The notes beneath the pieces are model-generated. The model saw only the letters and a program-made list of their open reading frames with translations, was not told where the DNA came from and did no database searches. Both the position numbers and the translations under genes were made by a program. DNA of 33,047 nt from Gemmatimonadota bacterium (GTDB taxonomy: Bacteria > Gemmatimonadota > Gemmatimonadetes > Longimicrobiales > Gaopeijiaceae): the NCBI GenBank assembly GCA_022826025.1, contig JAJDVR010000262.1, forward strand, positions 1 to 33,047, written 5' to 3'. This document shows positions 32,987 to 33,047 of the stretch, one piece after another. How positions within the stretch are numbered: position 1 is the first letter of the stretch; each line of letters starts with the position of its first letter.

Positions 32987-32999
32987 TCCGGAGGGGCGC
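32940..32999 (-). promoter_or_regulatory. inverted repeat spanning the start of the LRR-protease gene
   Basis: GCGCCCCTCCGGAG (32940-32953) is the exact reverse complement of 32986-32999. Immediately inside, GACCG (32954-32958) pairs with CGGTC (32980-32984) past one bulged base. The resulting 19-pair hairpin includes the GTG start codon and whatever ribosome site precedes it. It would hide the start in mRNA; as DNA it could be a regulator site. Confidence 0.5.
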
Positions 33000-33047
33000 G
33001 GAAGGCGTTGGGCACCCTACGGGCCGCCTGGGGGACGCCGGGGCGGG

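Overview
This is a GC-rich bacterial chromosomal segment with tightly packed genes, frequent GTG/TTG starts and no mobile elements or CRISPR array. The gene order infC-rpmI-rplT-pheS-pheT-(coiled coil)-zapA-rny-folD-xseA-xseB-ispA-dxs-nadK-recN, together with DUF5916 outer-membrane proteins, many secreted lipoproteins and extensive Ala/Arg/Gly-rich coding, suggests a member of the Gemmatimonadota. This assignment is inference from gene content and order; I could not run a search.

Left part (1-8.4 kb): accessory envelope and secreted functions. On the minus strand lie the N-terminal part of a gamma-glutamyltranspeptidase-like protein cut by the window edge, a DUF5916-type outer-membrane protein with an N-terminal CBM9-like domain, and an NHL beta-propeller lipoprotein with a clear intrinsic terminator. 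A HupE/UreJ-like membrane protein reads the other way. A secreted DUF1554-like protein and a DUF4399-like lipoprotein are divergently transcribed, and a lone type IV pilin-like gene follows.

Central part (8.7-26.2 kb): housekeeping, all on the plus strand. Citrate synthase and a metallo-beta-lactamase-fold hydrolase come first. A leader with an attenuator-like terminator precedes infC, which appears to start at an AUA codon. Then come rpmI, rplT, pheS, pheT, a small coiled-coil gene and zapA. A 188-base gap after zapA folds into a long rod resembling 6S RNA. It is followed by rny, folD, xseA, xseB and a polyprenyl synthase, mostly with 4-8 base overlaps, and then dxs, nadK and recN. Translation factors, tRNA charging, cell division, RNA turnover, one-carbon metabolism, exonuclease VII, isoprenoid precursor synthesis, NADP synthesis and DNA repair are thus strung together. 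The familiar xseA-xseB-ispA-dxs-(tlyA)-nadK/argR-recN order is present without tlyA or argR.

Right part (26.2-33 kb): a putative outer-membrane protein converges on recN with overlapping stop codons. tRNA-Gly(GCC), with a near-consensus promoter, and tRNA-Cys(GCA) are separated by a terminator-like hairpin. A small cupredoxin-like lipoprotein follows. The segment ends in a 1320-residue lipoprotein that joins three blocks of leucine-rich repeats to a metzincin-type zinc protease domain; its start codon lies inside a 60-base inverted repeat.

The points most worth a second look are the AUA-started infC with its leader, the 6S-like rod after zapA, the hairpin between the two tRNAs, and the LRR-metzincin fusion.
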